A DNA stretch of 64,000 bases from Prosthecobacter debontii (GTDB lineage Bacteria > Verrucomicrobiota > Verrucomicrobiia > Verrucomicrobiales > Verrucomicrobiaceae). The stretch covers positions 1 through 64,000 of the forward strand of contig CAMBPS010000006.1 in NCBI GenBank assembly GCA_945869675.1, in the 5' to 3' direction. Below are positions 39,919 through 48,772 of the stretch, piece after piece. Every line of letters begins with the position of its first letter. Position 1 is the stretch's first letter. Position numbers and translations under genes: made by a program. Below the pieces are notes generated by a model that was not told the origin of the DNA, ran no database searches, and was given only the letters and a program-made list of their open reading frames with translations.

Positions 39919-40179
39919 AGCTTGATGAAAGCACAAATTTTCATTCCGTGGCAAGACGCTTTTGTTGCCAGTCGCCGGCTGAGTTTTGTTTGCACAAGCT
40001 TGAGTTAAACGTGGTGATGAGCGGCGCGCCAGCGGTAATCCACCGAAGATACACCCTTTATAGAAATCGCCTTTGATCTTGGTTTCGCCATGTGCAGCAT
40101 CGTAGGGCTTGGTTCAAACGCCATGCCCAAATGACAGTTCCCCTTTCCGCTTAGAGAGTTTGGGGATGCCTCTGAATGC

Positions 40180-40215
40180 AAAAAACCAGCAGAGCCCGTG
40201 AAGACTGCTGCTGGT
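40180..40215 (-). terminator. Rho-independent terminator downstream of the TPR gene
   Basis: Minus strand CCAGCAGCAGTCTTCACGGGCTCTGCTGGTTTTTT. Confidence 0.8.
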
Positions 40216-40238
40216 AGGAGGCTGATGAATCTGAAAAC

Positions 40239-41597
40239 TTAAGCGTAGGAGGATTCGACACGCTTGGCCACGTCTTTAAAGCCGTAGTCGTTGTTGTAGA
40301 TTTCTTTGAGAGCTTCGAGGTAGCCTTCTTTATCGCTCATTTTTTCGCAAACAAGGGCTAGATCGTAGAGCAATTCCTTTTTGGTATTGTCCATGATGGC
40401 CAGTTCTTTGTTGGCTTCAATGAAGGAGCCTTTGGCCAAGTCATTCATGTTTTTCCGCTCAAAACAGCGCCCCAAAAGGAGCATGGCTTTGATGCGAATG
40501 TGGGGGTTGCCTTTGGCCTGTTGAAGCTCAGGGATTGCCTCCGTGAAGAGTCCTGCTCCGAAGTAAGCTTGGCCGAGCTCGTAACGAAGGGTCTTATCGG
40601 TTGGGTTGCGGTCCACGCGGGTCTTGCACTCGTCGATGACAACCGTGGCACGATCAAGGCGGATTTGGGCAAGCATGGCACGCTTATCTTCCACGTCGGG
40701 AGCGTTCGGATCGTTCTCGATGTCGGTCTGCATCTGCTGAATCTGTGCTTCTTGAACTTTATCCTTGATGCTTTCAGTCTTGCGCTTCAGGGCCACATCG
40801 CTCGGATTCAGAGTCAGTGCATACTCATAAAACATCAGGGCACTTTGAAATTGATCTAAACGCTCATAGATGTCGGCCATGGTTTTGACCGTATGCAGGT
40901 TCGTCTGATCTTGATTGTATTTGTCGATGACCTTAGCCAGCAGGCTTTCCATCTGCTCCTGGGTCATGCCTTGCTTATTCATCAATTCAAGGTCATTGGC
41001 TTCGTCCGCATTTTTGAGGTTCTTGCGGAAGTCACCATCACCGAAGCCTTGGCGAGTGATGGATGAGCGTGCAGCGCAGTCTTTTTCACCTTTGGCGGCG
41101 ATCATGTCACGCGGGTCGATCTTTAAGACGGCATTGTAAACGGCACTAGCTTTGTCTGGCTGCTCATAGGTGATGTAGTGCTGGGCCAGAGCATGCATGT
41201 TCTTGGTATTCTCAGGCTGGCCCATGCGGATTGTCTCCAGAGCAAAGGCGGCGAGTTCTGGGAATCCAGCCTTAATGGCCAGGTCATAGAGCTGCTGGTT
41301 ACCGTTAGCGCTGAAGGGATCTTTTTGGAAGGTGTTCTCTTCTAGCTCGGCAATGGCTTCCCAAGGGTCTTTTTTGGAGCTGCCCTTAAACCCAAAGCTG
41401 AACTTCTTCGCGGTGCCTGACATTTCTCCTTCGGCGCGGCGCAGAACCATGCGCCCATCGAGAAAGGTTGGTTTGTCGATGACGACTGGGAGGATCAGGC
41501 TCACAGCGTATTCCCAGTTTTTCTGTTCGATAGCCAACATGCCCTTTTTCCAAAGGTTCATATTCTTGGGGTCGAGTTCAGTTTCTTTGATGATCAT
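40239..41597 (-). CDS. Tetratricopeptide-repeat protein
   Basis: Multiple TPR-like units (ALAQHYITYEQPDKASAVYNAVLKIDPRDMIA; MADIYERLDQFQSALMFYEYALTLNPSD; LGQAYFGAGLFTEAIPELQQA). Confidence 0.85.
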   Translation of the reverse strand: MIIKETELDPKNMNLWKKGMLAIEQKNWEYAVSLILPVVIDKPTFLDGRMVLRRAEGEMSGTAKKFSFGFKGSSKKDPWEAIAELEENTFQKDPFSANGNQQLYDLAIKAGFPELAAFALETIRMGQPENTKNMHALAQHYITYEQPDKASAVYNAVLKIDPRDMIAAKGEKDCAARSSITRQGFGDGDFRKNLKNADEANDLELMNKQGMTQEQMESLLAKVIDKYNQDQTNLHTVKTMADIYERLDQFQSALMFYEYALTLNPSDVALKRKTESIKDKVQEAQIQQMQTDIENDPNAPDVEDKRAMLAQIRLDRATVVIDECKTRVDRNPTDKTLRYELGQAYFGAGLFTEAIPELQQAKGNPHIRIKAMLLLGRCFERKNMNDLAKGSFIEANKELAIMDNTKKELLYDLALVCEKMSDKEGYLEALKEIYNNDYGFKDVAKRVESSYA

Positions 41598-41645
41598 GGT
41601 CTGGTTGTATTGGGGGGAGTTATTGAGGAAAACCTAGGGCTTTGC

Positions 41646-41861
41646 TTATTGGCTGGCTTTACTTGAGGTCATTGTAGTCAGGGCATGCCATTCTTCACGC
41701 ATCCCTTTATTGAAGGCATCGACACTGAAGCCATGCTCAAAGAGCACCATCCAAATGAAGGTGGCGGCGATGAAGGCAAGGGACCAGAGGATTTTAGATA
41801 ACAGGCGCATGAGCGGAGTAATGGGTGAGAATACAAATAAACTGCCATCAGCGTCTAGCAC
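41646..41861 (-). CDS. Small hypothetical membrane protein
   Basis: 71 aa, one predicted TM (ILWSLAFIAATFIWMVLFEHGF); upstream of the TPR gene on the same strand. Confidence 0.45.
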   Translation of the reverse strand: MLDADGSLFVFSPITPLMRLLSKILWSLAFIAATFIWMVLFEHGFSVDAFNKGMREEWHALTTMTSSKASQ

Positions 41862-41939
41862 AGAGTTTTCTCAGAGAAAGAAAATGACAAGATGGGTTTT
41901 CTTCTGGCATCCTCGCTGAGGTAGCGGCAATATCGGGGC

Positions 41940-43190
41940 ATGATTTGGGTTCGTTTGTTCATTCTCAGTGTCTGCCTGGGCGCGACTGGCTGGTATTTGG
42001 AGCAGGAGCAGCGTGCCGCCAGCTTCCAGCGGGTGGACGATTTCTTTCTCGACTTCCTCGTGGCTAATGCTCGGGATCGGCTGATTCAGCCAGAAGCCGG
42101 CCAGGAAAACTCGGTGGTTTTGATCAGCCTACGTGCCGAGCAAAAGGCTGAATACGCCGCCTGGCCAGTTCCTCCACTCGATTGGCAGACCATTTTAAAA
42201 GGTTTGCATCCCTTTGAACCCAGCGTTGTGGTCATCCCAGAGCCACTCTTTTGGGGGAATCCCTCGCCTGAATTTGTGCCTGCAGTGAGTCAGGCCCTGC
42301 TGCCATTTACCAGTGTCGTTTTGGGTGTAGAGGCGCAATTGTCGCAGGGGACTCAAACGACGAGTCCATTCATGGGAGGAATCGAAGATCATTTACCCCG
42401 ATTCCAGCGCCTAGACGGGCCATTGGCCTCAGCTCCGAGCTTCTCAGCCCTTGTCACTGCTCCAGATCCTAAATTGCGCGCACAGAGTGAACTGGGTATT
42501 TCGGCCGTCACGATGGAGGGCGGACTGCCTTATGCCTTTAGAGCAGAGGACCAACTCATGCCTAGCGTCTTAGCACAGGCTTTAGCCCGATACAGCGGCA
42601 GTCCGTATGCCTTTCATCGTTTGCGCCTCGGACCTGGGGCAGGTGCTTATTTGGGGCAGGGTCTTTTTGTGCCCTTAGAAATAGACGGCACCGTGAAAGG
42701 TCAGCCTTCGACCCAAGTGGCTACCGTGAACGCTCTTGATCTCATGACCGGCGGATTGGCCGATGGGGTCAGTGTGGCGGATCGGGCCACGTTGGGAAAG
42801 GGCAAGATCATCGTGATTGGCTCTGATCACCAGATAGCTGGGCAGGCACCGTCCACTGCAAGGCTTCATGCAGCAGCGCTCAACCACCTGCTTTCTTTGC
42901 CAAGGTTACAAAGGTTGACTCAGATCCAGCAATGGATCGCCTGGGGGCTCGCCGCGCTTGCCGCTGCATGGATCGTGCTCCGCGTTCGTCGATCCCGTTC
43001 CCTTTACGCCGGCATTGCTCTGATCTTCGCCGCCTTAGTGATTAGCTTCCTCGTTTTCCAAGCCAACTTCCTCTGGTGCCCTCCGACTCTTCCTGTTGCC
43101 TTGATTAGCGTGGGTGCGATCGTTGGCTTTCTCTTTGGGCGCGGTCAAGTTCAGCAGCCTAGCCTGGAATCATCGAGTGCATCTCAGTAA
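41940..43190 (+). CDS. CHASE2-like sensor-domain membrane protein without an output domain
   Basis: N-terminal TM; VDDFFLDFLVANARDRL...VVLISLRAEQKAEYAAWPVPPLDWQTILKGL...GKIIVIGSDHQIAG; C-terminal TM helices. Confidence 0.65.
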   Translation: MIWVRLFILSVCLGATGWYLEQEQRAASFQRVDDFFLDFLVANARDRLIQPEAGQENSVVLISLRAEQKAEYAAWPVPPLDWQTILKGLHPFEPSVVVIPEPLFWGNPSPEFVPAVSQALLPFTSVVLGVEAQLSQGTQTTSPFMGGIEDHLPRFQRLDGPLASAPSFSALVTAPDPKLRAQSELGISAVTMEGGLPYAFRAEDQLMPSVLAQALARYSGSPYAFHRLRLGPGAGAYLGQGLFVPLEIDGTVKGQPSTQVATVNALDLMTGGLADGVSVADRATLGKGKIIVIGSDHQIAGQAPSTARLHAAALNHLLSLPRLQRLTQIQQWIAWGLAALAAAWIVLRVRRSRSLYAGIALIFAALVISFLVFQANFLWCPPTLPVALISVGAIVGFLFGRGQVQQPSLESSSASQ

Positions 43191-43256
43191 TCGTTGTGTG
43201 GGAGAGTGATGCTTGATTCGTGGGTGGGTGTGGCCTAATCCAAGGTTTCTAAAACC

Positions 43257-44747
43257 ATGAAGCATATCGAAAATCCAGACGTCATTCTTATCGGCAGCGG
43301 CATCATGTCGTCGAATCTTGGCGCGATGCTGAAGCGGTTGGACCCGACTCTGACGATTCAGCTTTTTGAAGTGACGGATGGACTGGCGCAGGAAAGCTCG
43401 GACGGATGGAACAATGCAGGCACCGGTCATGCGGGAATTTGTGAACTGAGCTACACGCCGAAACGTGAGGCTAATGGCAGTGTGAATGTGAGTAAGGTGA
43501 TCGAGATTTTTGAGCAGTTCGAGCACTCGAAGCAGTTCTGGAGCTACGCGGTCGGCAGTGGTATGGTGCAGCGGCCTTCGGAGTTCATCAATCCGCTGAA
43601 ACACATCAGTTTTGTCCATGGGCAGGAGCAGGTGGATTTTCTCAAAGCTCGCTATGAAGGCATGGCGGCACATCCTTTTTTCAGCTCGATGGAATACACG
43701 ACGGATCGCGATAAGATCGCCAGTTGGGCGCCGCTGCTGGTTGAGGGGCGGGGCGACGGGCCCATCGCTGCCACCAAAATGGATGGCGGCACGGACGTGA
43801 ACTTTGGAGCGATCTCACGCAAGCTGCTGGAATGGCTGAGTAAGCAGCAAGGCTGTGCCGTGGCCTCAGGGCATCGGGTGCTAGGCCTAACTAAAAAAGC
43901 AGGGCGCTGGGAAGTGCAGGTGCGTGATCTAACGACGAACGAAGAGCAAACCCATACTGCCAAGTTTGTGTTTGTCGGTGCAGGTGGTGGCAGTCTGGGA
44001 CTGCTGCAAAAGTCAGGCATTCCCGAAGCGAAGGGCTTGGGAGGCTTTCCAATTGGCGGCCAGTGGTTGATCTGTGATAACCCAGATATCGTGGCGAAGC
44101 ATGAGGCAAAAGTTTATGGTCAAGCTCTCGATGCTGCTCCGACCATGGCTGTGCCACACCTTGATACACGGATGTTGGACGGTAAAAAGACGCTGCTCTT
44201 TGGTCCCTTCGCTGCCTGGACCACGAAGTTTCTGCATCAAAAAGGCAGCTACACGGATCTTCCTTTTTCAATCCGCCCAGACAATCTAACGACGCTGATC
44301 AACATCGGCATCAGCAATCTGGAATTGGTTCGCTATCTCATTCAACAGGGGCTGCAAAGCATGGCGGATCGGATGAAGGTGCTGCATGTTTTTTATCCAG
44401 CGGCAGAAGCCAAAGACTGGCGTCTGATCGACGCTGGCATTCGCGTTCAGGCCATCAAGAAAACAGATGGTCAGGCGGGCATTGTTCATTATGGCACTGA
44501 AATCATCACCGATGCTGAGCGCAGCATCTCGGCCCTGCTAGGTGCCTCGCCCGGAGCATCGGTCTCGGTGAATATCATCCTAGAGGTTATCAAAAAGTGT
44601 TTTCCTCATCTGCTGAGCACGGCTGAAGGCCATGCCCGCATGAAAGAGATGATCCCGACCTATGATGAGGATATCAAGCTGCCAGCCAACATGGCGAGAT
44701 TTCATGAGGTGAGTCAGAAAGCCAATGCCTTGCTCGGTCTAGGGTAA
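43257..44747 (+). CDS. mqo: Malate:quinone oxidoreductase
   Basis: NPDVILIGSGIMSSNLGAMLKRLDP; QESSDGWNNAGTGHAGICELSYTP; FPIGGQWLIC; FGPFAAWTTKFLHQKGSYTDL. Confidence 0.97.
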   Translation: MKHIENPDVILIGSGIMSSNLGAMLKRLDPTLTIQLFEVTDGLAQESSDGWNNAGTGHAGICELSYTPKREANGSVNVSKVIEIFEQFEHSKQFWSYAVGSGMVQRPSEFINPLKHISFVHGQEQVDFLKARYEGMAAHPFFSSMEYTTDRDKIASWAPLLVEGRGDGPIAATKMDGGTDVNFGAISRKLLEWLSKQQGCAVASGHRVLGLTKKAGRWEVQVRDLTTNEEQTHTAKFVFVGAGGGSLGLLQKSGIPEAKGLGGFPIGGQWLICDNPDIVAKHEAKVYGQALDAAPTMAVPHLDTRMLDGKKTLLFGPFAAWTTKFLHQKGSYTDLPFSIRPDNLTTLINIGISNLELVRYLIQQGLQSMADRMKVLHVFYPAAEAKDWRLIDAGIRVQAIKKTDGQAGIVHYGTEIITDAERSISALLGASPGASVSVNIILEVIKKCFPHLLSTAEGHARMKEMIPTYDEDIKLPANMARFHEVSQKANALLGLG

Positions 44748-44977
44748 GCTTCACCTTTGAGTCTTAATTCAAGCAGCTTGCGGTGTTTGGTGACTCGACC
44801 GCTGACACGCTTGCGCCAGCAGCGAAAGCTGCTGGGTTTTAATTCGCGGCGCATGATGTCGATGACTTGGCTTTCGACGAATCCTGTTCGCTCTTTGATC
44901 TCTTCAAAGCTGGTGCGGTCTTCCCAGGCGAGTCGGACGATGTGGGAGGTTTGTTCGCGGGTGAGGGTGGTCTTCAT
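44714..44977 (-). CDS. TIGR03643/DUF2805-like small protein
   Basis: IVRLAWEDRTSFEEIKERTGFVESQVIDIMRRELKPSSFRCWRKRVSGRVTKHRKL. Confidence 0.85.
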   Translation of the reverse strand: MKTTLTREQTSHIVRLAWEDRTSFEEIKERTGFVESQVIDIMRRELKPSSFRCWRKRVSGRVTKHRKLLELRLKGEAYPRPSKALAF

Positions 44978-45990
44978 GTATGCGTGACGATGGAGTCGAT
45001 CTGACTTCTGAGGCGGGTGGCGTCGTCGATTTGATCGACGTATCTTGGTGGAATGGTGGAAAGGCCGACGGCACCTCCAACGAGGGCCCCGATGACGGCT
45101 CCGCGATGACAGTTGTCACCACCGACGTTGGTATTGGAGATGACGGCGCTTTCAAAATCATCGGCATACTTCCAGGCAAGATAAAGAGAAGCAGGAAAGG
45201 CCTCAGCAATGTAACAAGCCGGGCTGACGCGTCTGCCGATGACGACTTCGTCGGGATCTTTGGACCATTCCAGTGCTTTGCGTTTGGAGAACCAGTCGCT
45301 ACTGTTGACGAGGATGGCCTCACGCAAGGGCACGTCTTGCATGAGGTCGCAAAGGATTCTGGCCATGGCATCGGCTGCATTGAGAACTTCAGGTGAGCGA
45401 TGGGTCAGACTGATGTGCTGGCGCACGGTTTCTCGCGTGGCGCTGAGGTCGCCGCCAAAATAGGCTCCTAGCACGCCGACGTGGGCCAGGCCACCGATGT
45501 GGATGTCCGTGCCTGCGCATTTGCGTGGAGCTGTGCCACGGGCATAGGCCGTGAAAAATTTACGATGGCATTCTTCGACGTAGGTGTCTCGGTGCTTCCC
45601 GGGCGTGAGCATGAAGTCGATGTAACGTGTGAGGTAGTCATCGGCATCGTAACTGCCGCAGGCAATCAGGGAATCAATCAGGACCTTGGCAAGCTGTAGA
45701 TTCAGGGTGTTTTCTCCTGCACGCAGGAATTGGTGGTAGTGAATGCCACGCTGTCCCCAGTAGCGGGCCTGATCATGCAGGATGTCGCCCTTTTCGTTCA
45801 ACGCGGTGTATTCGGAACGCCAGAGGATGCTGCCCGTATGAGGTGACTTGGGTGGCAGATAGTCCCGAATGACGCCATAGTCCTGATGCAACGCTGAGCG
45901 ATCGTAATACCAATGGGCGGGCATGGCGAGGGCATCTCCAATAAAGCTGCCAAAGGCGAGTCCTGTAAGCTTGTCCTGTTTGGTCTCCAT
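44974..45990 (-). CDS. ADP-ribosylglycohydrolase family protein
   Basis: KLTGLAFGSFIGDALAMPAHWYYD; SNTNVGGDNCHRGAVIGALVGGAVG. Confidence 0.9.
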   Translation of the reverse strand: METKQDKLTGLAFGSFIGDALAMPAHWYYDRSALHQDYGVIRDYLPPKSPHTGSILWRSEYTALNEKGDILHDQARYWGQRGIHYHQFLRAGENTLNLQLAKVLIDSLIACGSYDADDYLTRYIDFMLTPGKHRDTYVEECHRKFFTAYARGTAPRKCAGTDIHIGGLAHVGVLGAYFGGDLSATRETVRQHISLTHRSPEVLNAADAMARILCDLMQDVPLREAILVNSSDWFSKRKALEWSKDPDEVVIGRRVSPACYIAEAFPASLYLAWKYADDFESAVISNTNVGGDNCHRGAVIGALVGGAVGLSTIPPRYVDQIDDATRLRSQIDSIVTHT

Positions 45991-45995
45991 GAGGA

Positions 45996-46859
45996 TCAAG
46001 GTATCAGTGCGGATGTTGGTTGAGCTGCCTTGGCGCTCCACTGACTGAGTTTTAAATCACGAATGCTTAGCCCGCGATTGATCTCCAGGCTGCGCAGATT
46101 CCAATGATGGGCGTGCAGTTTGAAAGGGCTACGCACTCGTTCATCGAAGTCAGTGGGCCAGAGCACGCCGCTTATTTTTTTGAAGTCACGAAAGGTCACG
46201 TCGACCTCGGCTCCACGGGTGCTTTCCAGGCCATTGAGAGTCAGGCGAACTCGGCGTAGCAGTTTACAGCTGCGGTCGATGGAGAGAACGACGCGATCTT
46301 CTTTCGCCATCCCTAAACCCGGGCGCAGGACGGCAAGAACGTCATCGCAAAGGGCATGATCGACAACGGACACCCCATTGATGGCGAACACGGTGTCGCT
46401 GTGCTGGAAATAGAAGGGACCGAGCAGAAATAGGGCATAGGCATCTGCCACGAGAGCTGCTGCTGCATTGGTTTCGGCATCCTTGGAGAGAGTTCCGTTG
46501 TAGGTGACGGCGATTTGATCAGGCTCGCGCAGCACCTGTTTGATGCCTCCGCGTCCTTGGTGTGATTGGGCGATGATTCGTGGTCCGAGGATCAGTTTTT
46601 CCTCGGAGCTGCCGCGGAACTTTGAATCCACCAGCACCGGCTGGAAGCGCGGACCGATGGCTGCCCACTTTCCTTCATAATGAACACTCAGATCGTTGAT
46701 TTTGGCGAAATCTGCGCTGCCATGAGCTTTTTGCGAAGCGGCAACAAGCACCTTTGCTTCAGGCTCAGATTGAGTGAGCGGACGAGTACAGATCTGTGTC
46801 GAGGCACAGGAGCTGAGCAGGCCAATCGGTAAGATCCAAAGGAAGTGTGCTTGTTTCAT
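45996..46859 (-). CDS. Putative lipoprotein of unknown function
   Basis: MKQAHFLWILPIGLLSSCAST lipobox; ATGA overlap with the upstream gene. Confidence 0.7.
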   Translation of the reverse strand: MKQAHFLWILPIGLLSSCASTQICTRPLTQSEPEAKVLVAASQKAHGSADFAKINDLSVHYEGKWAAIGPRFQPVLVDSKFRGSSEEKLILGPRIIAQSHQGRGGIKQVLREPDQIAVTYNGTLSKDAETNAAAALVADAYALFLLGPFYFQHSDTVFAINGVSVVDHALCDDVLAVLRPGLGMAKEDRVVLSIDRSCKLLRRVRLTLNGLESTRGAEVDVTFRDFKKISGVLWPTDFDERVRSPFKLHAHHWNLRSLEINRGLSIRDLKLSQWSAKAAQPTSALIP

Positions 46860-47800
46860 GAGGCAGAAGGGAGTTGGCATAGATCGACGTAATCAGGCCG
46901 ATCGGCGGCTGTTTTGTGAATGTAGCTACGCACGACATGCCCTTGATGGAGTAAAAAGGTGCCTGGCATTTGAGTACCATCGCCTACTAGCGTGCCGACT
47001 CGATGGCCAGAAAAGAATGCCTTTGCTCCGCGCAGCCAGACTTCCCAGCCGAGCAGTTGGAGAAGCTTGCCACGTTGAAGGCCGATGCCACGATAAAGTC
47101 GGCGCTCGGGATCTGAGATGGCCGCTACATCTGCTAGACCATAGCTTCCGGCAAACTTGGCGAAGTCGCTGGCAGTGCCCATGTGAACGAGGGCGAGTCG
47201 TGTGCCGTTTTTTTCAATGTCGGTCCGGCGTGCGGAGAGGTCAGCCAAGGCCTCACGACAAAAAGTGCAGCCTGCATGGCGTAAGAAGACAACCAGCATA
47301 GGCTGCTGCATGGAGAGTTGGTTCAGGCTGCTGCCCTGAGCCGTTTGGGCTTCCTTTAAAAGCGTGGCCAGATCAGGCAGTGGCGCGGCTCCGGTGTCTT
47401 GCTGGAATTGATCCCAGGCATACTTCAGAATCAGCGCAAAGGGGATCCACCAGATGAGATCGTTCGTCACACAGTTCAGTGCAAAGCCCCAGGGAAGTTC
47501 ACCTGTCCACAGCGCCTTCACCATGCCAAGAGGCCCGAACACCTTGCCAAGAAAACCAACCAGCACGATGGGCCAATGTCTTGCCGGATCAAAGGCAGCG
47601 ATGGCATAACCAAGGCCATAGACACCGACGATCATGCCGATGCATTGCCAAAATTGTGGGTAGTTTGGCTGAGGCATATCCAACCACTGAAAGATCGCGG
47701 ATGGGAAGAGAACCGCAAAAGCTCCCCAGAGAACATTGTAGATACCGGCGGCTAATAAAGTGTGCCGCATCCAGCGCGGGGTAGGGGACTGGGACTTCAT
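46856..47800 (-). CDS. Fusion of a multi-TM domain and a peroxiredoxin-like (AhpC/TSA-like) domain
   Basis: N-terminal TM segments; C-terminal PMLVVFLRHAGCTFCREALADLSARR...GDGTQMPGTFLLHQGHVV. Confidence 0.75.
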   Translation of the reverse strand: MKSQSPTPRWMRHTLLAAGIYNVLWGAFAVLFPSAIFQWLDMPQPNYPQFWQCIGMIVGVYGLGYAIAAFDPARHWPIVLVGFLGKVFGPLGMVKALWTGELPWGFALNCVTNDLIWWIPFALILKYAWDQFQQDTGAAPLPDLATLLKEAQTAQGSSLNQLSMQQPMLVVFLRHAGCTFCREALADLSARRTDIEKNGTRLALVHMGTASDFAKFAGSYGLADVAAISDPERRLYRGIGLQRGKLLQLLGWEVWLRGAKAFFSGHRVGTLVGDGTQMPGTFLLHQGHVVRSYIHKTAADRPDYVDLCQLPSAS

Positions 47801-48765
47801 GATTGAGATAGGTGAGTTAGAATTGTTTCGGCGGCAGCAAATCCTGATAAGGCAGCGCCTTCAACTCGTGGTCCAGCAAAGGCGTCGCCAGCCATGACGA
47901 GTGGGGGAGTGGATCGCAAAAGAGCGCATGGATGCTCATCCACTTGCATGGGCTTGCTGTAGCGCCAGCCATGGACCTGGTAGCTGAGCACTTCGGTGCC
48001 TATCCATTTTTGACAGGCATCGATCAATTTTTGCCCACTGAGCATTCTATCCTCATCCCAATGTGCAAGACTGAACTCAGGGTTGGCATGAATGGTGATC
48101 GCAGCTTCGGCAGAAATGCCCTTCAGTTGGTTGTCAGCAATCCAGGAAACTGGGCCGCTGGTCGGTAAAACTGCTCCTGGTGGCGGAATCAAGGAGGGCT
48201 GTTTTAGCACAGCCATGACTGCGATGCAGCGCTCGTATTGAATGGCAGCAAGCCGTGCGTGCATAGCGCTTTCAAGCTCGATTCCCCCTGTCTCTAGAAG
48301 CGCAAGTGACTGCGGCACTGGTGGCGTGAGGAGCACGGCTGCAGCTGAGTAGATGGTTCCTGTGCTGGTCTCTATTGTGTAGCTGTCATCGACTTGCTTC
48401 ACCGTTGTCACTTGCGTTTCCATCTGGATGGTGAGGTTTTTGGCTAAATGCTTGGCGAAGGCTGTCATGGTTGGTTGTCCACGCCAGCGTGTGTGTCCGT
48501 CAGCTGCCGCATTAAAGCCTTGGCACCATTCGGTCATGTTGCCAGTCTTGGCTGCTTCCTTGAGACTCTCAGCAAATCGGGCATCCCGAGTGGTGATAAA
48601 TTGTGCCCCATGATCAAACGTAGCGGCGCCTATGCGGCGACTTGCTAGCCTGCCACCCAGACCCTTGCCTTTGTCCAGCAGGAGCACACGACGACCAGCC
48701 CGCTGAAGTTCACGCGCAGCGATCAGGCCAGAGATACCTGTGCCGATGATCAGAACATCAATCAT
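47797..48765 (-). CDS. NAD(P)/FAD-dependent oxidoreductase (renalase/amine oxidase-like)
   Basis: MIDVLIIGTGISGLIAARELQRAGRRVLLLDKGKGLGGRLASRR; MAGDAFAGPRVEGAALSGFAAAETIL. Confidence 0.9.
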   Translation of the reverse strand: MIDVLIIGTGISGLIAARELQRAGRRVLLLDKGKGLGGRLASRRIGAATFDHGAQFITTRDARFAESLKEAAKTGNMTEWCQGFNAAADGHTRWRGQPTMTAFAKHLAKNLTIQMETQVTTVKQVDDSYTIETSTGTIYSAAAVLLTPPVPQSLALLETGGIELESAMHARLAAIQYERCIAVMAVLKQPSLIPPPGAVLPTSGPVSWIADNQLKGISAEAAITIHANPEFSLAHWDEDRMLSGQKLIDACQKWIGTEVLSYQVHGWRYSKPMQVDEHPCALLRSTPPLVMAGDAFAGPRVEGAALSGFAAAETILTHLSQS

Positions 48766-48772
48766 GGTTTCA

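Noticed and set aside
40020-40140. Possible gene remnant (minus-strand PYDAAHGETKIKGDFYKGCIFGGLPLARRSS)
   Set aside because: Too short and without a recognisable family; only a suspicion
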